Positions 12,301-14,055 of a stretch of DNA of 14,055 nt are shown here, in pieces (within the stretch, counting starts at the first letter, position 1; the number at the start of each line of letters is the position of its first letter). Source of the DNA: an uncultured Oscillospiraceae bacterium (GTDB taxonomy: Bacteria; Bacillota; Clostridia; Oscillospirales; Oscillospiraceae); the NCBI GenBank assembly GCA_944385455.1, contig CALWXI010000116.1, positions 1 to 14,055 on the forward strand, in the 5' to 3' direction. Below the pieces are notes generated by a model. It was not told the DNA's origin, ran no database searches, and saw only the letters and a list, made by a program, of their open reading frames with translations. Both the position numbers and the translations under genes were made by a program.

Positions 12301-13584
12301 TCAGCGCTGGTATTCGAATTCGAAATCGTACATGGAGACGGTGTCGCCGTCCTGGATGCCCATCTCCTCCAGCCGCTGGAAGAGGCCGGACTCCCGGAGG
12401 GTCTTGTCGAAATACATGCGGCTTTCGTAGTCGCTGAAGTTGACGTTGCCCATGAGGCGCTGGAGCCAGGGACGCTCCACCAGCCAGGTGCCGTCGTCGG
12501 CGCGCTGGATGTCCAGGGGGGCGGAGGTGTCCACCGCGGCGGGCCTGGGGACGTACTCCGGCTCGTATACTGTGACGGGAGGCAGGACGGAGAGCATCTG
12601 GGCCACCCGGCCCACCAGTTCCCGGGTGCCCTGGTGGGCGGCGGCGGAAATCTCCACCAACGTGTAGCCTTTTTCCTCCACATGGCGGCGCAGCCGCTCC
12701 AGGTTCTCGGGGGCCTCGCAGATGTCCACCTTGTTGGCGGCCACGATCTGGGGCCGGGCGGCCAGCTCCGGACTGTACTGGGTCAGCTCTGCGTTGATGG
12801 CGTCGAAGTCCGCCACCGGGTCGCGGCCCTCGCTGCCGGACACGTCCACCACGTGGACCAGCAGGCGGCAGCGGTCGATGTGGCGCAGGAAGTCGTGGCC
12901 CAGGCCCGCGCCCGTACTGGCGCCCTCGATGATGCCGGGGATGTCGGCCATGACGAAGGAGACGCCCTCGTCCACCCACACCACGCCCAGGTTGGGGTAG
13001 AGGGTGGTGAAGTGGTAGTTGGCGATCTTGGGCTGGGCCTTGGACACCACGGACAGCAGCGTGGATTTGCCCACATTGGGGAAGCCGATGAGGCCCACGT
13101 CGGCCAGGAGCTTGAGCTCCAATATCACATCGTGGCTCTCGCCGGGCAATCCCGCCTTGGCGAAGCGGGGCACCTGACGGGTGGGGGTGGCGAAGTGCAT
13201 GTTGCCCCAGCCGCCCCGGCCGCCCCTGCAGAGGACGAAGGGTTCGCTGCCGCTCATGTCCCGGATAATCTCTCCGGTCTCGGCGTCCCGGATCAGCGTG
13301 CCCCGGGGCACCTTGATCACCAGGTCCTGGCCGTCCTTGCCGGACTTGCGTCCGCCCTGGCCGTCCATGCCGTTGGCGGCGGTGTATTTGCGCTTGTAGC
13401 GGAAGTCCATCAGCGTGGACATGTTGTCGTCCACCTGGACGATGATGGAGCCGCCCTTGCCGCCGTCGCCGCCGTCAGGGCCGCCGGCGGCCACATATTT
13501 CTCCCGGTGGAAGGCCACCACGCCGTTGCCGCCGTTGCCGGCCTTGACGGTGATGCGGGCCTTGTCGATGAATGAAGTGGCCAT
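12301..13584 (-). CDS. obgE: GTPase Obg/CgtA
   Basis: This is an essential GTPase that binds the 50S ribosomal subunit and helps its late assembly; it is 427 residues. Residues 1-158 form the Gly-rich Obg domain (AGNGGNGVVAFHREKYV, GGPDGGDGGKGG, GRGGWGN). The G domain follows with G1 GFPNVGKST (167-175), switch FTTLYPNLG (192-200), G3 DIPG (214-217) and G4 NKVD (284-287), then SAAAHQG. Residues about 345-427 form the OCT domain seen in Firmicutes Obg (TWLVERPWLQRLMGNVNFSDYES). The ATG at 13584 follows CGAGGT. It lies after rpmA, the usual order (rplU-prp-rpmA-obg), but it has its own promoter and rpmA has a terminator. Confidence 0.97.
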   Translation of the reverse strand: MATSFIDKARITVKAGNGGNGVVAFHREKYVAAGGPDGGDGGKGGSIIVQVDDNMSTLMDFRYKRKYTAANGMDGQGGRKSGKDGQDLVIKVPRGTLIRDAETGEIIRDMSGSEPFVLCRGGRGGWGNMHFATPTRQVPRFAKAGLPGESHDVILELKLLADVGLIGFPNVGKSTLLSVVSKAQPKIANYHFTTLYPNLGVVWVDEGVSFVMADIPGIIEGASTGAGLGHDFLRHIDRCRLLVHVVDVSGSEGRDPVADFDAINAELTQYSPELAARPQIVAANKVDICEAPENLERLRRHVEEKGYTLVEISAAAHQGTRELVGRVAQMLSVLPPVTVYEPEYVPRPAAVDTSAPLDIQRADDGTWLVERPWLQRLMGNVNFSDYESRMYFDKTLRESGLFQRLEEMGIQDGDTVSMYDFEFEYQR

Positions 13585-13635
13585 AGTGTACCTCGTTTTT
13601 CAAAAATCCTGAGTGAAGCGTATCTGATCCCGCTT

Positions 13636-13664
13636 ATTTTACCCAAAAGGGCCGGAACCGTCAA
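13636..13664 (-). promoter_or_regulatory. Promoter of obgE
   Basis: Read on the minus strand: -35 TTGACG (13659-13664), a 17-bp spacer, then -10 TAAAAT (13636-13641). It lies between the rpmA terminator and the obgE ribosome binding site, with a leader of about 45 nt. Confidence 0.8.
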
Positions 13665-13672
13665 GGCGGGGC

Positions 13673-13704
13673 AAAAAAGAACTCCGGACACGGGTCCGGA
13701 GTTC
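13673..13704 (-). terminator. Terminator of rpmA
   Basis: On the minus strand GAACTCCGGAC, an CCGT loop, then GTCCGGAGTTC form an 11-bp perfect stem followed by six T. It lies about 11 nt after the rpmA stop and just upstream of the obgE promoter. Confidence 0.9.
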
Positions 13705-13715
13705 TGCGGAGTTCC

Positions 13716-13997
13716 TTATTCGGCCTCGTACACGCAAGCCTGCTTGCGATCCTTGCCCAGACGCTCGAAGCGGAGCACGCCGTCCGCGGTGGCGAACAGG
13801 GTGTCGTCGCTGCCGATGCCCACGTTCACGCCGGGATGAATGTGGGTGCCGCGCTGCCGGACCAGAATGTTGCCGGCCTTGACGAACTGACCGTCGGCGC
13901 GCTTGGGACCCAGGCGCTTGGACTCGGAGTCACGGCCGTTCTTGGTGGAGCCGCCGCCCTTTTTGTGGGCGAAGAACTGAAGACCAATACGAATCAT
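13716..13997 (-). CDS. rpmA: Large ribosomal subunit protein bL27 (with Prp-cleaved N-terminus)
   Basis: This is ribosomal protein L27, whose N-terminal tail reaches the peptidyl transferase centre; 93 residues from the chosen start. The motifs FFAHKKGGGSTKNGRDSESKRLG, ADGQFVKAGNILVRQRGT and DDTLFATADGVLRFER identify it. The start MIRIGLQFFAHKK has the Firmicutes LQFF|A site, which in known cases is cut by the Prp protease to expose the mature AHKKGG end. The ATG at 13997 is preferred because it gives the usual length and an AAGGA 11 nt upstream. An ATG at 14009 is in frame, but its AAAGG abuts the start codon. The prp gene is expected just outside the right edge. Confidence 0.95.
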   Translation of the reverse strand: MIRIGLQFFAHKKGGGSTKNGRDSESKRLGPKRADGQFVKAGNILVRQRGTHIHPGVNVGIGSDDTLFATADGVLRFERLGKDRKQACVYEAE

Positions 13998-14033
13998 GAT
14001 ACGGACCATCCTTTCTGAAGATTTTTTAGATGG

Positions 14034-14053
14034 GGAGGAATCACGATTCCTCC
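14034..14053. repeat. 9-bp inverted repeat upstream of rpmA at the window edge
   Basis: GGAGGAATC (14034-14042) and GATTCCTCC (14045-14053) are perfectly inverted around AC. On the minus strand no T-run follows, and each arm carries a GGAGG-like or complementary stretch. It could be a 3'-end hairpin of the upstream gene or a leader structure of rpmA. The window stops here, so no role is assigned. Confidence 0.4.
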
Positions 14054-14055
14054 AG

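Noticed and set aside
11914..13575. 553-codon plus-strand frame opposite obgE and the T-box
   Set aside because: Antisense shadow of obgE; it also crosses the obgE terminator and the T-box.

Overview
This looks like a chromosomal segment from a high-G+C Firmicute, most likely a gut clostridium of the Oscillospiraceae type (Flavonifractor/Lawsonibacter-like). That placement is an inference. It rests on AGGAGG-type ribosome binding sites, sigma-A promoters with 17-18 bp spacers, a T-box riboswitch, an L27 precursor with the Firmicutes LQFF|A cleavage motif, a feoA-feoB-small Cys-rich protein operon, and strongly G/C-biased third codon positions. No mobile element, phage gene, CRISPR array, tRNA or rRNA was seen. 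All genes wholly inside the window appear intact.

Layout, left to right. (1) Positions 1-3260, minus strand: a branched-chain amino acid ABC importer operon read livK (lipoprotein binding protein), livH (permease), livM (permease, cut by the left edge), probably continuing into livG/livF outside. It is preceded by a sigma-A promoter, a 29-bp perfect palindrome, an 81-codon leader ORF rich in Ile/Leu/Val codons, and a 13-bp-stem intrinsic terminator just before livK. Complementary segments in the leader can form mutually exclusive hairpins, which is the classical layout of ribosome-mediated attenuation. (2) Positions 3294-5769, minus strand: ferrous iron uptake operon feoA-feoB-small Cys-rich membrane protein, with its own promoter and an AGTTAG-N6-CTAACT operator-like site at the transcription start. 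(3) Positions 5838-6283, plus strand: a VOC/glyoxalase-like enzyme. It converges on lysA (diaminopimelate decarboxylase, minus strand), and the two share a bidirectional terminator. (4) Positions 7691-8481, plus strand: a two-gene unit of a 57-aa four-cysteine protein (DUF6472-like) and a Nudix hydrolase. It converges on a minus-strand protein with two SSB-like OB folds. (5) Positions 9169-10439, plus strand: an Mbeg1/DUF2974-type alpha/beta hydrolase that converges on a stand-alone trpB2. trpB2 is controlled by a T-box riboswitch whose specifier codon reads UGG (Trp). (6) Positions 12262-14053, minus strand: rpmA (L27) followed by obgE, each with its own terminator, and obgE with its own promoter.

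How it fits together: the window is mostly housekeeping and nutrient supply (branched-chain amino acid uptake, iron uptake, Lys/DAP and Trp synthesis, ribosome maturation). Two amino-acid genes carry RNA-level sensors of different kinds: a T-box that senses uncharged tRNA-Trp, and a predicted translating-ribosome attenuator on the liv operon. The second is the most interesting item here, because leader-peptide attenuation of a branched-chain amino acid transporter is not the usual expectation in Firmicutes.
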